Shown one piece after another: positions 27,594 through 36,314 of a stretch of DNA of 64,000 nucleotides (positions within the stretch are counted from its first letter, which is position 1; each line of letters opens with the position of its first letter). This DNA is from Streptomyces sp. RKAG290 (GTDB lineage Bacteria; Actinomycetota; Actinomycetes; Streptomycetales; Streptomycetaceae). The translations under genes and the position numbers were made by a program. The DNA lies in assembly GCF_023701695.1 (NCBI RefSeq), contig NZ_JAJOZC010000001.1, positions 6,571,894 through 6,635,893 on the forward strand. The letters are read 5' to 3'. The notes beneath the pieces were generated by a model, which worked only from the letters and a program-made list of their open reading frames with translations, ran no database searches and had not been told where the DNA came from.

Positions 27594-30500
27594 TCAGCCG
27601 CGCCGCCGGCCCTCCGGTACGCCCATCCCGGCGAAGAGCTGCTCCGCCTCCGCCCGGTACCGGACCGCGTCCGGCGTGTCCCCGAGAGCGTCGGCCATGC
27701 CGACCAGGGCGTAGGCCTTCTCGATGCGATAGCTGAGCGACGAGGAGATCTCGTGGGCATGGGCGTGCAGCGCGAGCGCCGCTGCCAGGTCTCCCTGCCG
27801 GCGGCGCAGCCGGCCCACCATGTTCTCCACCTTGGCCCGGCGCAGCGGCGAGGCGTTCGTACGCATCATGTCGAGGGCGAGCTCCGCCTCGTCCGGGACG
27901 CGGGCAGGCCTTCCCAGCCGGTTCTCCACATCCGCGGACAACGCCAGGGTCAGCGCCTGGTTGACCTGGTTCCCGGTGTCCCCGTACAGCGCCCGGGCCT
28001 CCGTCAGGCAGCGCTCGGCCTCCTCGTACGCGCCGAGGCCGACATGGGCGAAGGCGAGGTCGGTGATGGCTCCGGGCAGCCCCTCGTGCTGCCCGAGCTG
28101 CCGGCTCAGTTCGGCCGAGCGCAGGGCCGCGTCCCGCGCCTCCTCGTACCGGCCCCACTGCTCGTAGAGGGTGCTGAGGATGGTCAGGCTCTCGGCCTCC
28201 GCGCGCGGCATGTCCAGGTCACGCTCATGCGCGATCGCCGTCTCCATGTGGACCAGGGCCTCGGAGAAGTCGCCGAGCAGACTGTTGAACTGGCCGAGGA
28301 TGCTCTCGCTGTGGGCCTGGGTGTGCAGGTCCCCGAGGCGGATCGCGACGTCCCGGCTCTTGCGGGCGGCCTCCAGTCCCTCGGTCAGACGCCCGAGCTT
28401 CCAGCAGGCGACGCCCAGGTTGGACAGGCTCACCCCCAGCAGCGCCAGATCCTGCAGCCTGCCCGCGGCGGCGACCGCGACCCGGCTCAGCTCGCCGAAC
28501 TCCTCAAGGAGGCCGAGGTCGTTGAGCTGGAAGACGAGGTTGCGGGCCAGGCACACCACGTAGCGGTCGTGCCCGTTGCGCTCGGCGAGCGTGACGGCCG
28601 CGAGGAGTGCCGTCTGCTCGCGCAGGAACCACTTCCGCGCCCGCTCGGCGGTGGCGAGGTCGGGCAGCTCGGCCGTGCTGGGCGCGATGCCGGTGTTGCG
28701 CCGGCGTCGTCCGGAGTAGAGGAGGTCGCACGCCACCTCGGTGGCGGTCAGGTAGTAGCCCAGCAGCCGCTCCACCGCCGCGGAGTCCTCGGCGGACTCG
28801 ACGAGCAGGCTCTGCGCGAAGCTGCGGACCAGGTCGTGGAAGGTGTAGAGGCCGATCTCCGGCTGCTGCACGAGGTGGACGTCGAGCAGCAGTTCGAGCA
28901 GATCCTCCGCATCCCTTGCGCCCGTGCCGAGCAGCGCACCGGCGGCGTGGATGTCCATGTCGCTGCCCGGGTGCAGTGCCAGCGTCGAGAACGCGTTGCG
29001 GCACTCCTCGTCCAGCGCCTGGTAGGACAGACGCAGGGTGGCGGAGACGCTGCGGGCGCCCGAGCTCAGCTCGTCGAGTCTTCGGGTCTCGTCGCGCAGC
29101 CGCTCGGCCAGGTACTGGAGGGTCCAGCGCGGCCGGTTGCGCAGCCGAGCGGTGGCGATCCGCAGGGCGAGCGGGAGGTGGCCGCAGAGCCGGGCGAGCT
29201 CCGCCGCCGCCTCGGGCTCGGCGGCGACGCGCTGGGCGCCGAGCGTCTCGGCGACCAGCATCGCGCTGTCCTCGGGCGGCATCACCCCGATGGAGATCCA
29301 CCGCGCACCGTCCAGATCGACCAGCCGGGCCCGGCTGGTGACCATGATGAGGGAGCCGGGGGAGGCGGGCAGCAGCGGGCGGATGGCGGCGGCGTCCGCC
29401 GCGTTGTCGAAGAGGATCAGCAGCCGCTTGCCGACCAGGGTGGCGCGCCACAGGGCCGTGCGGGCGGGGACGTCGTCGGGGATGAGGTGGCCCGGGACGC
29501 CGATGGCCCGCAGCAGGCTGTCGAGGGCGATGCCGGCGGTCACCGGCTGGTCGCCCGGCGTGTAGCCGCGCAGATCGATGTGGAGTTGACCGTCCGGGTA
29601 GTCCGGTGCGAGCCGGTGCGCCGCCCGCACCGCGAGCGAGGTCTTGCCGCAGCCGCCCATGCCGTCGATGGCCACGATCAGCGGGCCCTGTTCCGCGCCG
29701 TCCTTGACGCCGCGCAGGATCTCCGTCAGTTCCCGGTCCCGTCCGGTGAAGTCCGCGAGGTCGTACGGCAGGGTGCTCGGCGGTTCGGAGGGCAGCGTCA
29801 CGGGCATGACCTGGGTGGGCGTCGGCTCGGGACCTGCCAGCTCGGGGCTCTCCCGGAGAATGCCCTCGTACAGCTTGGTCAGCTTGGAGCCGGGGTCGAT
29901 ACCGAGCTCCTCGACAAGGAGTTCGCGCACCTTGCCGAACTCCTCCAGCGCCTCTGCCTGCCGCCCGGACCGGTACAGGGCGAGCATCAGCTGGCCGCGC
30001 AGGGACTCGCGCAGCGGATGCTGCTGGACCAGTTCCCGCAGTTCGACGACGAGTTCGGAGGCCTCGCCGAGTGCGAGGTGGAGATCGAAGAGCTGTTCCG
30101 CCGCGGTCAGCCGGCGCTCCTCGATGGAGGTCGACGCGGCCTCTATGACCGGACCGCCGCCGCCCGACATAACAGGCCCCCGCCAGAGCGCAAGGGCGCC
30201 GCGCAATATCTCGGCGGCTTCGGCCGTGCGGCCCTCGGACGCCGTGAGCTTCGCTTTACGTATCAGTAGACCAAATTCGGCCACGTCGATTTCACATTGT
30301 TCACGGGCGACGCGATAGCCGGGACCGTCCGTGAGGAGGACGTGGGCGCCTCCCGGTATGCGTCTTCGGAGATCCGCAACTGCCTTGCGCACTTGGTGTG
30401 GTGCCGTCGGCGGCGGTTCTTCGTCCCAAGCCGCCTCGACCAGCCGGGAAACCGGAAGCACCTTTCCGGGCTCCAGAAGCAAGGTGGCCAGAACTCGCTC

Positions 30501-30599
30501 CTGGATGACTCCCCCCAGGCGCAGTCGCGTCCCGTCCCACCAGCCCTCAATCGGGCCAAGAATGTTGAAGCGCAGCCGAACCTCTTCTGCTGTTGACAC
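27594..30599 (-). CDS. SARP/AfsR-type pathway regulator with NB-ARC and TPR domains
   Basis: A 1001-residue regulator. Order: OmpR-like winged helix (about 8-95), bacterial transcriptional activator domain (about 100-250), NB-ARC ATPase with Walker A GMGGCGKTSL and Walker B LLILFDNAAD, then TPR repeats to the end. Such proteins activate antibiotic clusters by binding direct repeats upstream of biosynthetic promoters; the ATPase and TPR parts tune activity. GTG start at 30599 after GGGGGAGG. It lies centrally between the two NRPS arms and diverges from a second regulator, so it probably controls one or both arms. Confidence 0.93.
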   Translation of the reverse strand: MSTAEEVRLRFNILGPIEGWWDGTRLRLGGVIQERVLATLLLEPGKVLPVSRLVEAAWDEEPPPTAPHQVRKAVADLRRRIPGGAHVLLTDGPGYRVAREQCEIDVAEFGLLIRKAKLTASEGRTAEAAEILRGALALWRGPVMSGGGGPVIEAASTSIEERRLTAAEQLFDLHLALGEASELVVELRELVQQHPLRESLRGQLMLALYRSGRQAEALEEFGKVRELLVEELGIDPGSKLTKLYEGILRESPELAGPEPTPTQVMPVTLPSEPPSTLPYDLADFTGRDRELTEILRGVKDGAEQGPLIVAIDGMGGCGKTSLAVRAAHRLAPDYPDGQLHIDLRGYTPGDQPVTAGIALDSLLRAIGVPGHLIPDDVPARTALWRATLVGKRLLILFDNAADAAAIRPLLPASPGSLIMVTSRARLVDLDGARWISIGVMPPEDSAMLVAETLGAQRVAAEPEAAAELARLCGHLPLALRIATARLRNRPRWTLQYLAERLRDETRRLDELSSGARSVSATLRLSYQALDEECRNAFSTLALHPGSDMDIHAAGALLGTGARDAEDLLELLLDVHLVQQPEIGLYTFHDLVRSFAQSLLVESAEDSAAVERLLGYYLTATEVACDLLYSGRRRRNTGIAPSTAELPDLATAERARKWFLREQTALLAAVTLAERNGHDRYVVCLARNLVFQLNDLGLLEEFGELSRVAVAAAGRLQDLALLGVSLSNLGVACWKLGRLTEGLEAARKSRDVAIRLGDLHTQAHSESILGQFNSLLGDFSEALVHMETAIAHERDLDMPRAEAESLTILSTLYEQWGRYEEARDAALRSAELSRQLGQHEGLPGAITDLAFAHVGLGAYEEAERCLTEARALYGDTGNQVNQALTLALSADVENRLGRPARVPDEAELALDMMRTNASPLRRAKVENMVGRLRRRQGDLAAALALHAHAHEISSSLSYRIEKAYALVGMADALGDTPDAVRYRAEAEQLFAGMGVPEGRRRG

Positions 30600-30872
30600 G
30601 CATCCTCCCCCTCAGATCTGCCCACCCGCAGGTCCTGTCCCGGCGCGAGGCGATCGTAGCCCCTGCGGAGGGGAAGGCGCGGTACTGCACCGGGAAGAGT
30701 TCGGGAATGACTCGGTGGAAGGTGTTCATCGACGGCAGGCCTTCGCTGCCACGGAGCGTACGGAGCGTGAGCGGACCGCAAAGGTCGCGGTCCGGCCTCG
30801 CGTTCCGGACAGTCCTGGGTGGCCGGGTAACCGGCCATTGCATTTTCTGAGCATGTGGAGACCGAGGAGACA
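30600..30872. promoter_or_regulatory. Divergent promoter region of the two regulator genes
   Basis: A 273-base gap between the SARP gene (-) and the XRE/NB-ARC gene (+). It has a locally A/T-richer end (CATTGCATTTTCTGAGCA, about 30836-30853) just before the plus-strand start, which could contain a -10 region. No operator can be assigned with confidence. Confidence 0.4.
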
Positions 30873-32231
30873 ATGATGAATTCCCAGCCCGCACCCGGGC
30901 TTGACGTTCTGCTGCAGAATGCGCGCAGGCGGTCGGGGCTCACCCAGGAACAGCTCGCGGGGCTTTCCACGGTGAGCGTACGGGCCATTCGCGACCTGGA
31001 GCTGGGACGGGTCCAGCACCCGCGCAGGGAAACTCTGAGGCTCCTCGCCAATGCCATGAGGCTGAGCGACTCGCGACGCATCGAGCTCGAACTCGCCGTC
31101 GATGCAAAGGCCGTGGGGCGTGTTTTCCAGGACATCTACGGAGCGGACCTGGCCACACCGCCCCCTGCGCTGCGTCCGCTGGTGGGGCGGCGGCCGGAAC
31201 TGGAGGCGCTGACAGCCCGGTTGCGTACGGATCACGAGAGACTGCTGACCCTGGTGGGCCTGCCGGGAGTGGGGAAGTCGCGGCTCGCCCAGGAGGCGGC
31301 ATCCCTGATCCACGCCAAGGACCGGGTCCCGGTGTTGTGGGTCTCCCTGGACGAGACGGCCGAGACCGCGGGAGCGGCTCCCGGCAGCCCGCAGTCGACC
31401 GTCGCCGGCTGGGTGCGTTCACTCGTGCGGGACGGCGGGGAATTCGATGAACTGGCCACGCTCATAGGGTCGAAGCCGACCCTGATCGTGCTGGACGGTC
31501 ACGATGCGTCACCATCCGTCACCCCTCGGCTGCTCAGTCTGCTGCGTACCTGCGAGCACCTGAAAATTCTCACCACGGCCGACCGGCCGGTCCAGCTGCC
31601 GGGCGGGCGGCTGCTGCCGCTGGCCCCGCTCGCGGTACCGTCGGCCGCCGACCTTGCCGTCGACACGGTGGGCGGCCCGCTCGTCGCGGACCGGCACGCC
31701 GTCGAGCTGACGCTCTCCCATGTCAGCTACACACGGCCCGACTTCCTTCCCACGGATGCCGTCGTCACCACCGTCGGCCACATCTGCCGGGCCCTGGACG
31801 GCATGCCGCAGGCGCTGGAGGCGGCGGCTTCGTGGCTGCTGCTGTACTCCCCCCAGCAGCTCCTGGACATCGCCCGTACCGCACCGCTGGTCCTGCTCGA
31901 CGGGGTCACGCCCACCGACCCCGCCGCCGGCCCCACCCTGAGCGAGCGGCTCACCGCGGCCGTGACCGATCTCGGCCCGCAGGCCGCCGCCCTGCTGCGC
32001 ACGCTGGCGACGCTGGAGGACCCGTGGACGATGGACGGCGCCGCGCGTGCCTGCGGCACCTCCATGGCCGCGACCGCACGTGACGTGCATGCGCTGCTGG
32101 TCCGTGGCCTGATCCGCCGGCTTCCCACCACGGCGGGCGACCCGGTGGGCTTCACGGTGCTCAATCTGGTCCGCGCGGTGCTCGCCGCCGACCAGGAGAC
32201 GGCACCTGCCGCTCTCGTCGCCGCGCACTGA
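30873..32231 (+). CDS. XRE-family helix-turn-helix / NB-ARC ATPase regulator
   Basis: About 452 residues. The first 70 form a Cro/C1-type helix-turn-helix (LLQNARRRSGLTQEQLAGLS, then VSVRAIRDLELGR). A nucleotide-binding domain follows with Walker A LVGLPGVGKSRLA and Walker B TLIVLDGHDA. The C-terminal part is helical and short, with no clear TPR array, unlike full-length relatives. It is probably a DNA-binding signalling ATPase of the type found in actinomycete secondary-metabolite clusters. Two ATGs at 30873 and 30876 follow GAGGAG; a GTG at 30855 is also open. The pairing with the SARP suggests joint control. Confidence 0.82.
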   Translation: MMNSQPAPGLDVLLQNARRRSGLTQEQLAGLSTVSVRAIRDLELGRVQHPRRETLRLLANAMRLSDSRRIELELAVDAKAVGRVFQDIYGADLATPPPALRPLVGRRPELEALTARLRTDHERLLTLVGLPGVGKSRLAQEAASLIHAKDRVPVLWVSLDETAETAGAAPGSPQSTVAGWVRSLVRDGGEFDELATLIGSKPTLIVLDGHDASPSVTPRLLSLLRTCEHLKILTTADRPVQLPGGRLLPLAPLAVPSAADLAVDTVGGPLVADRHAVELTLSHVSYTRPDFLPTDAVVTTVGHICRALDGMPQALEAAASWLLLYSPQQLLDIARTAPLVLLDGVTPTDPAAGPTLSERLTAAVTDLGPQAAALLRTLATLEDPWTMDGAARACGTSMAATARDVHALLVRGLIRRLPTTAGDPVGFTVLNLVRAVLAADQETAPAALVAAH

Positions 32232-32326
32232 CACACCAGGTCTGCCCGTTCCCCGCTCCGCCGCCCGTCTCCGGTCCCTGGTCCCCGTTCTCGCCCGTCA
32301 TCGTCCTCGTGAAAGGCACCTCACCC

Positions 32327-33253
32327 ATGCGCAACCTGATCTCGCTGGCCGACCTCACGCCCGCCGAGCTTGACCACCTGGTCCGGCGCGCCGTCTCGTT
32401 CGGCCGCGACGGCATCGCGCCGAAGCCGCTGGCCGGACGCCAGGTCGGTCTCTACTTCCGCAAGTCCTCGACCCGGACCCGTACCTCCTTCTGGAGCGGG
32501 GCGACCCGCCTCGGCGCCGATGTGATCACCTTCGGTCCGAACGAGCTGCAGCTCAGCACCGGCGAGACGGTGGAGGACACGGCCCGGGTGCTCGGGCAGT
32601 ACCTCGACGCGCTCGTCGTCCGCACCAACGGCGACGTGGAGGAGATCCGCCGGCTCGGCAGCAGCGAGGACCTGGCCGTCGTCAACGCCCTGAGCCTGGA
32701 CGAGCACCCGACCCAGGCGATCGCCGATCTGGCCACGCTCACCGAGCAGTTCGGCTCACTGGACGGCCTGCACCTCCTCGCCGTCGGCGAGGGCAACAGC
32801 TCGGGCGCGGCCCTCGCACTCGCCGCCGCCCTCACCCCCGGCCTGCGCCTCACGCTGCTGTGCCCGCGGGGGTACGAGGTCCCCAAGGACACCCTGGACC
32901 TGGCGGCCGAACTCAGCGGCGGTAAGGCCCTGGTGAGCCAGATCGTGACACCCGACGAGGTCGAGGGCCCGGTGGACGCGGTGTACACCAGCCGGTGGCA
33001 GACCATGGGAGTGACGAAGGAGAACCCGGACTGGCTCCGCGACTTCGACGGCTTCCAGATCAACCGCGCGTTCCTGGACCGCTTCGGCGGCCCGCGCACC
33101 GTCTTCCTGCACGACCTGCCCGCGGTCCGGGGCGAGGAGGTCACCGACGAGGTGCTCGACGGCCCGTCGAGCCTGGCCTGGCGGCAGGCCCACCACAAGA
33201 TGACCGCCGCCGCGGCGGTCCTGGAGTGGTGCGTACGCGGCGTCCAGGACTGA
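32327..33253 (+). CDS. Aspartate/ornithine carbamoyltransferase homologue
   Basis: 308 residues with the transcarbamylase fold. The carbamoyl-phosphate motif reads FRKSSTRTRTSF (usually FE-x-x-STRTR), and DEHPTQ and HDLPAVRG are present. The ornithine loop is YTSRWQTMG, where OTCs have SMG. So carbamoyl phosphate is very likely used, but the amino acceptor may not be ornithine. In this cluster an amino-substituted residue such as a 2,3-diamino acid is an attractive acceptor (inference); the viomycin-type VioL is a family precedent for a cluster carbamoyltransferase. ATG at 32327 with AAAGG upstream. A hairpin follows, so it may be transcribed alone. Confidence 0.85.
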   Translation: MRNLISLADLTPAELDHLVRRAVSFGRDGIAPKPLAGRQVGLYFRKSSTRTRTSFWSGATRLGADVITFGPNELQLSTGETVEDTARVLGQYLDALVVRTNGDVEEIRRLGSSEDLAVVNALSLDEHPTQAIADLATLTEQFGSLDGLHLLAVGEGNSSGAALALAAALTPGLRLTLLCPRGYEVPKDTLDLAAELSGGKALVSQIVTPDEVEGPVDAVYTSRWQTMGVTKENPDWLRDFDGFQINRAFLDRFGGPRTVFLHDLPAVRGEEVTDEVLDGPSSLAWRQAHHKMTAAAAVLEWCVRGVQD

Positions 33254-33310
33254 CCGCACCTGCCCCGCCCCGCCCACCCGGCGGCGCGGGGCCGCCCGCT
33301 GCACAGACCG

Positions 33311-33372
33311 ACGAAGCTCCCGTCAGACATGGACTCACGACCGAGGTCGCCCGTGTCTGCCGGGAGCTTCGT
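33311..33372. terminator. Hairpin terminator after carbamoyltransferase gene
   Basis: Arms 33311-33331 and 33352-33372 pair at 19 of 21 positions (ACGAAGCTCCCG with CGGGAGCTTCGT at the base). The loop is 20 bases. It lies 58 bases after the carbamoyltransferase stop. Confidence 0.8.
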
Positions 33373-33498
33373 GCGTGGCCGCGCTACCGCGCCGGTGCGG
33401 AGCAGGGCCCGAGGGCCGCACGAAAAGGGCGGGTGCGGGGCACGGTCCGCGGGCCGCGCGTGAGGGCCGGTGCGGGGCACCGTCCGAGGGCCGCGAAA

Positions 33499-33539
33499 AG
33501 GGCGGGTGCGAGGCGCCGTACGCGCCTCGCACCCGCCCT
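33499..33539. terminator. Hairpin terminator of the mbtH gene
   Basis: A perfect stem of about 18 bp (33499-33516 with 33522-33539) with a tiny loop, located just downstream of the minus-strand mbtH stop at 33565. The left arm is also part of the direct repeat of this region. Confidence 0.85.
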
Positions 33540-33564
33540 GTCGGAACCTGGGAGAACCGGGGGT

Positions 33565-33777
33565 TCAGCCACCCATCGCCGCAACCACCGAACGCGGCCG
33601 CATGTCGGTCCAGTTCGCCTCGATGAATTCGCCGCATTCCTGCTTGCTGCCCTCGTCCTTCACCAGTTCCCAGCCCGCCGGCTGCTGGATCCGGACCGGC
33701 CACAGCGAATACTGGCCTTCTTCGTTGGCCAGCACCACATAGCGGCCCTGGGGGTCCTCGAACGGGTTGGTTGCCAT
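33565..33777 (-). CDS. mbtH: MbtH-like NRPS accessory protein
   Basis: A 70-residue protein with the family hallmarks in order: NPFEDPQGRYVVLANEEGQYSLWPV, PAGW, and the C-terminal IEANWTDMRP. MbtH proteins bind the N-terminal subdomain of adenylation domains and are needed for their folding or activity. It is the only MbtH in the window and probably serves many of the ten A domains. The start is the ATG at 33777, with GAGGTGG upstream, not the ATG nine bases earlier. The usual Leu-Glu before IE is replaced (CGEFIE), a small change. Confidence 0.95.
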   Translation of the reverse strand: MATNPFEDPQGRYVVLANEEGQYSLWPVRIQQPAGWELVKDEGSKQECGEFIEANWTDMRPRSVVAAMGG

Positions 33778-33918
33778 GATTTCCACCTCGGTTGGACGAA
33801 GGTATGCGTTCGGTCGTCAGGTGTGCCTGAGTGTTTCGGCTGCATCAAATGCTAGGAGCCGCCGGCCGTCTCGCCGGGCAGAAGGCCAGGCAGATCGGCG
33901 GCACCACGGAGCGCGGAG

Positions 33919-34200
33919 TCAGGCGAGCACCCGGGCCGTCTGATGCGCGTACGTGAGGGCGAACCCGGTGGCCACGGTGGCCGCGCGCACCGCGCCGAGC
34001 GCCTCGCGCACCAGCTCCGAACGCTCCACCGGCGGCACCTCGAACCCGGTCTGACCAGCGCGGACGATGTTCACCGCGGCCTCCAGGACGGCGATCTGCG
34101 CCTCGCCCAGCGCCTCCCGCCGGTCGACGCTCTCCCGTACCTCCGCCAGCACGTCCGCGAGCACGTCCGCCGCACGGACGCTGTGGCCGGTCTCTGCCAT
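33919..34200 (-). CDS. Small helical protein, 93 aa, unknown function
   Basis: Starts MAETGHSV; predicted almost wholly helical (VLADVLAEVRESVDRREALG, then AVLEAAVNIVRAG, then a C-terminal helix ending HQTARVLA). No cysteine, signal or membrane segment, and no family recognised. ATG at 34200 with GAGGAG seven bases upstream supports a real gene; the open frame further upstream has no better start. It lies upstream of mbtH on the same strand (141-base gap) and diverges from the mutase operon. Confidence 0.6.
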   Translation of the reverse strand: MAETGHSVRAADVLADVLAEVRESVDRREALGEAQIAVLEAAVNIVRAGQTGFEVPPVERSELVREALGAVRAATVATGFALTYAHQTARVLA

Positions 34201-34440
34201 GTCATGACTCCTCGGTCGTTCGCCGGCGCTGTGCACGGGGCCGGAGGCTGGATTCTGCGGGTGCAGTACGGCCAGTCTCACGCCCCGTCGGCCGCCCGGC
34301 ACGGGACTGTCGGTCAACTGCTCCTTTCCTGCCGCCCAGTTGCCGCCGCTCACGCCGGAAACGCCTCCGGGGCGAATCTACGGTGGTGGCCGAAAGGAAG
34401 TTCCGGGCAAGCCTGGATCTCTTTCTCCCCTTGTCATCCA
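34201..34440. promoter_or_regulatory. Divergent region upstream of the mutase operon
   Basis: 240 bases between the 93-aa gene (-) and the B12-binding subunit (+). It must carry the promoter of the mutase/ligase operon. I looked for a cobalamin riboswitch (B12-box type conserved core) and found none that I can support. Confidence 0.35.
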
Positions 34441-34914
34441 ATGATGTGGACGAAGCGAACAATGAAGCCTGCGGAATGGGCGGCTCGTCATCGATCCGGG
34501 CCGCTGGATGTTGTTGTCACCGGACTTCAGTCCGATGCTCACACCTGGAATCTCATCTACATCCAACTGCTGCTCGAAGACCTCGGGCACAAGGTCGTCA
34601 ATCTGGGTTCCTGTGTGCCCGAGGACGAGATCGTCGAGTCCTGCTGCAAGTACCAGCCCGACCTACTGGTCGTCAGCAGCGTCAACGGGCACGGCTTCAA
34701 CGACGCCGAGCCGCTGATCGGGGCCATCCGCTCGCGCTGGGAGCTGACCGGCCTGCCGGCCGTCATCGGCGGCAAGCTCGGCGTGTCCGGCGCCGGGGAG
34801 GAGAAGGCCGACGCACTCATGAGGGCCGGGTTCGACGCGGTCTTCCAGGACGGCGCCGACATCTCCGCCTTCGAGTCCTACGTCGGCACGCTGCCCAGGG
34901 AGGTGGAACGATGA
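34441..34914 (+). CDS. Glutamate (methylaspartate) mutase small B12-binding subunit
   Basis: About 157 residues with a cobalamin-binding Rossmann-like domain. The base-off motif D-x-H-x-x-G appears as SDAHTWN, so Asp and His are kept and Gly is Asn. Other B12-domain parts follow: VVNLGSCVPEDEIVESC, DLLVVSSVNGHG, and GLPAVIGGKLGVSG. With the next gene it should form coenzyme B12-dependent glutamate mutase, which interconverts L-Glu and (2S,3S)-3-methyl-Asp. The start is uncertain: ATGs at 34441, 34444 and 34462 all have weak ribosome-binding sites. The stop overlaps the large-subunit start (ATGA). Confidence 0.87.
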   Translation: MMWTKRTMKPAEWAARHRSGPLDVVVTGLQSDAHTWNLIYIQLLLEDLGHKVVNLGSCVPEDEIVESCCKYQPDLLVVSSVNGHGFNDAEPLIGAIRSRWELTGLPAVIGGKLGVSGAGEEKADALMRAGFDAVFQDGADISAFESYVGTLPREVER

Positions 34915-36314
34915 CCGCACCGGTCCGCACGGCGGTGCCCGGGAACCGCACCGGTCCCCACCCCCGCCCGCTCTCCTTCGGTCGCTTCGTCGCCGAGGCG
35001 CAGGCACGCGGCACTCTCGTGGTGCAGCCCCGGATGGGGTTCTCCGACCCCGCGCTGATGCGGGCCGGCCTGCTGGCCACCAAGGGAGCAGCCGACGCGG
35101 TCGTCGGCACCATGACCATCGACAGCTACACCCGGGTCAGCGACGAGGTCTCCGCAGTCCGGGCGCTGAACAGCGGCGTCCCGCTCAACGGGTTCCCGAT
35201 CACCTCCTACAGTCCGCACACCTCGGGCTGGGTCCTGGACGGCGTCCGGGACGCCGGCTTCCCGGTGCAGATCCGGCACGGATCGGCGCGCCCGCAGCGC
35301 ATCGTCGCCGCGCTGGCCCGGCTCGGCCTCGACGCGACGGAGGGCGGCCCGGTCTCCTACTGCCTGCCCTACGGACGCACCCCGCTGCTGGACTCCGTAC
35401 GCAACTGGCAGGAGAGCTGTGACTTCCTCGCCGCCCTGCGCGGCACCGGGGCGGAACCGCACCTGGAGACCTTCGGCGGCTGCATGCTCGGCCAGCTGTG
35501 CCCGCCCGGCCTGCTCGTCGCGATCAGCGCGCTGGAGGCGCTCTTCTTTCACCGGGCGGGGCTGCGCAGCATCTCGCTCAGCTACGCCCAGCAGACCAAC
35601 GCGGCGCAGGACCGCGAGGCGGTGCACGCGCTGCGCCGCCTGGCCGGTGAATTCCTGCCGGACACCGACTGGCACATCGTCCTCTACACCTACATGGGCC
35701 TCTACCCTCAGACCCGGCGCGGTTCCCTGGAACTCCTGGAGCGCTCGGCCGAGTTGGCGGTGGACACCGGGGCGGCCCGGCTGATCGTGAAGACGGCGGC
35801 CGAGGCACACCGCATCCCGACCGTGGCGGAGAACGTCGAGGCCCTGCGGATCGCCGCTCGGGCCGCCGCCCGGCACCGGGACGCGACCGACGCCCGGCCC
35901 GGGGACGCGTCCCCGCACACCGACCAGGCGGACAACGCCGTCTACGCCGAGGCACGCGCCCTCGTGGACGCCGTACTCGATCTCGACGACGACCTGGGAC
36001 AGGCCCTGCTGAAGGCCTTCGCCCGTGGATACCTCGACGTTCCCTACTGCCTGCACCCCGACAACGCGGGCCGCACCCGGAGCCACATCGACGGGTCCGG
36101 CCGCCTCAACTGGTCCGAGATCGGGGCGATGCCCCTCGGGCCCGTCCGCGACCGCGGCCGGCGGCTCACCGCCGCCGGGCTGTACGACGCCCTGTCGTTC
36201 GTGCAGCGCCGGCACGACCGCACCGTTCCCCCGTCCGCTTCCCGCCCCCCGCTTCCCTCGGCGGCCCGTCGCCCGGCAGCCCATCGGCAGCACACCCAGG
36301 AGGTAGCACCATGA
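34911..36314 (+). CDS. Glutamate (methylaspartate) mutase large subunit
   Basis: 467 residues similar to the TIM-barrel E subunit of methylaspartate mutase: VVQPRMGFSDPALMRAGL near the start, TIDSYTRVSDE, SYCLPYGRTPLLDSVRNW, ETFGGCMLGQLCPPGLL and a long C-terminal region (FARGYLDVPYCLHPDNAGRTR). This subunit binds glutamate and shapes radical chemistry with the B12 subunit. Precedents in actinomycete clusters are the friulimicin and vicenistatin mutases. The last ~30 residues are a Pro/Arg/Ser-rich tail. ATGA overlap with genes on both sides shows strict coupling. Confidence 0.9.
   Translation: MTAPVRTAVPGNRTGPHPRPLSFGRFVAEAQARGTLVVQPRMGFSDPALMRAGLLATKGAADAVVGTMTIDSYTRVSDEVSAVRALNSGVPLNGFPITSYSPHTSGWVLDGVRDAGFPVQIRHGSARPQRIVAALARLGLDATEGGPVSYCLPYGRTPLLDSVRNWQESCDFLAALRGTGAEPHLETFGGCMLGQLCPPGLLVAISALEALFFHRAGLRSISLSYAQQTNAAQDREAVHALRRLAGEFLPDTDWHIVLYTYMGLYPQTRRGSLELLERSAELAVDTGAARLIVKTAAEAHRIPTVAENVEALRIAARAAARHRDATDARPGDASPHTDQADNAVYAEARALVDAVLDLDDDLGQALLKAFARGYLDVPYCLHPDNAGRTRSHIDGSGRLNWSEIGAMPLGPVRDRGRRLTAAGLYDALSFVQRRHDRTVPPSASRPPLPSAARRPAAHRQHTQEVAP

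Larger units (their letters stand above)
33254..33564. other. 311-base non-coding stretch with hairpins and direct repeats
   Basis: No gene is supported here. It contains two hairpins (listed separately) and, between them, an imperfect direct repeat: 33409-33440 and 33484-33513 both contain GAGGGCCGC, then GAAAAGGGCGGGTGCG, about 75 bases apart. A third partial copy (GAGGGCCGGTGCGGGGCAC) lies at 33462-33480. All coding frames across it are arginine/proline-rich shadows. Confidence 0.6.

Noticed and set aside
34201..34440. Cobalamin riboswitch before the B12-dependent mutase
   Set aside because: I could not find a supported B12-box or matching stems in the 240 bases; the gene family alone is not evidence.
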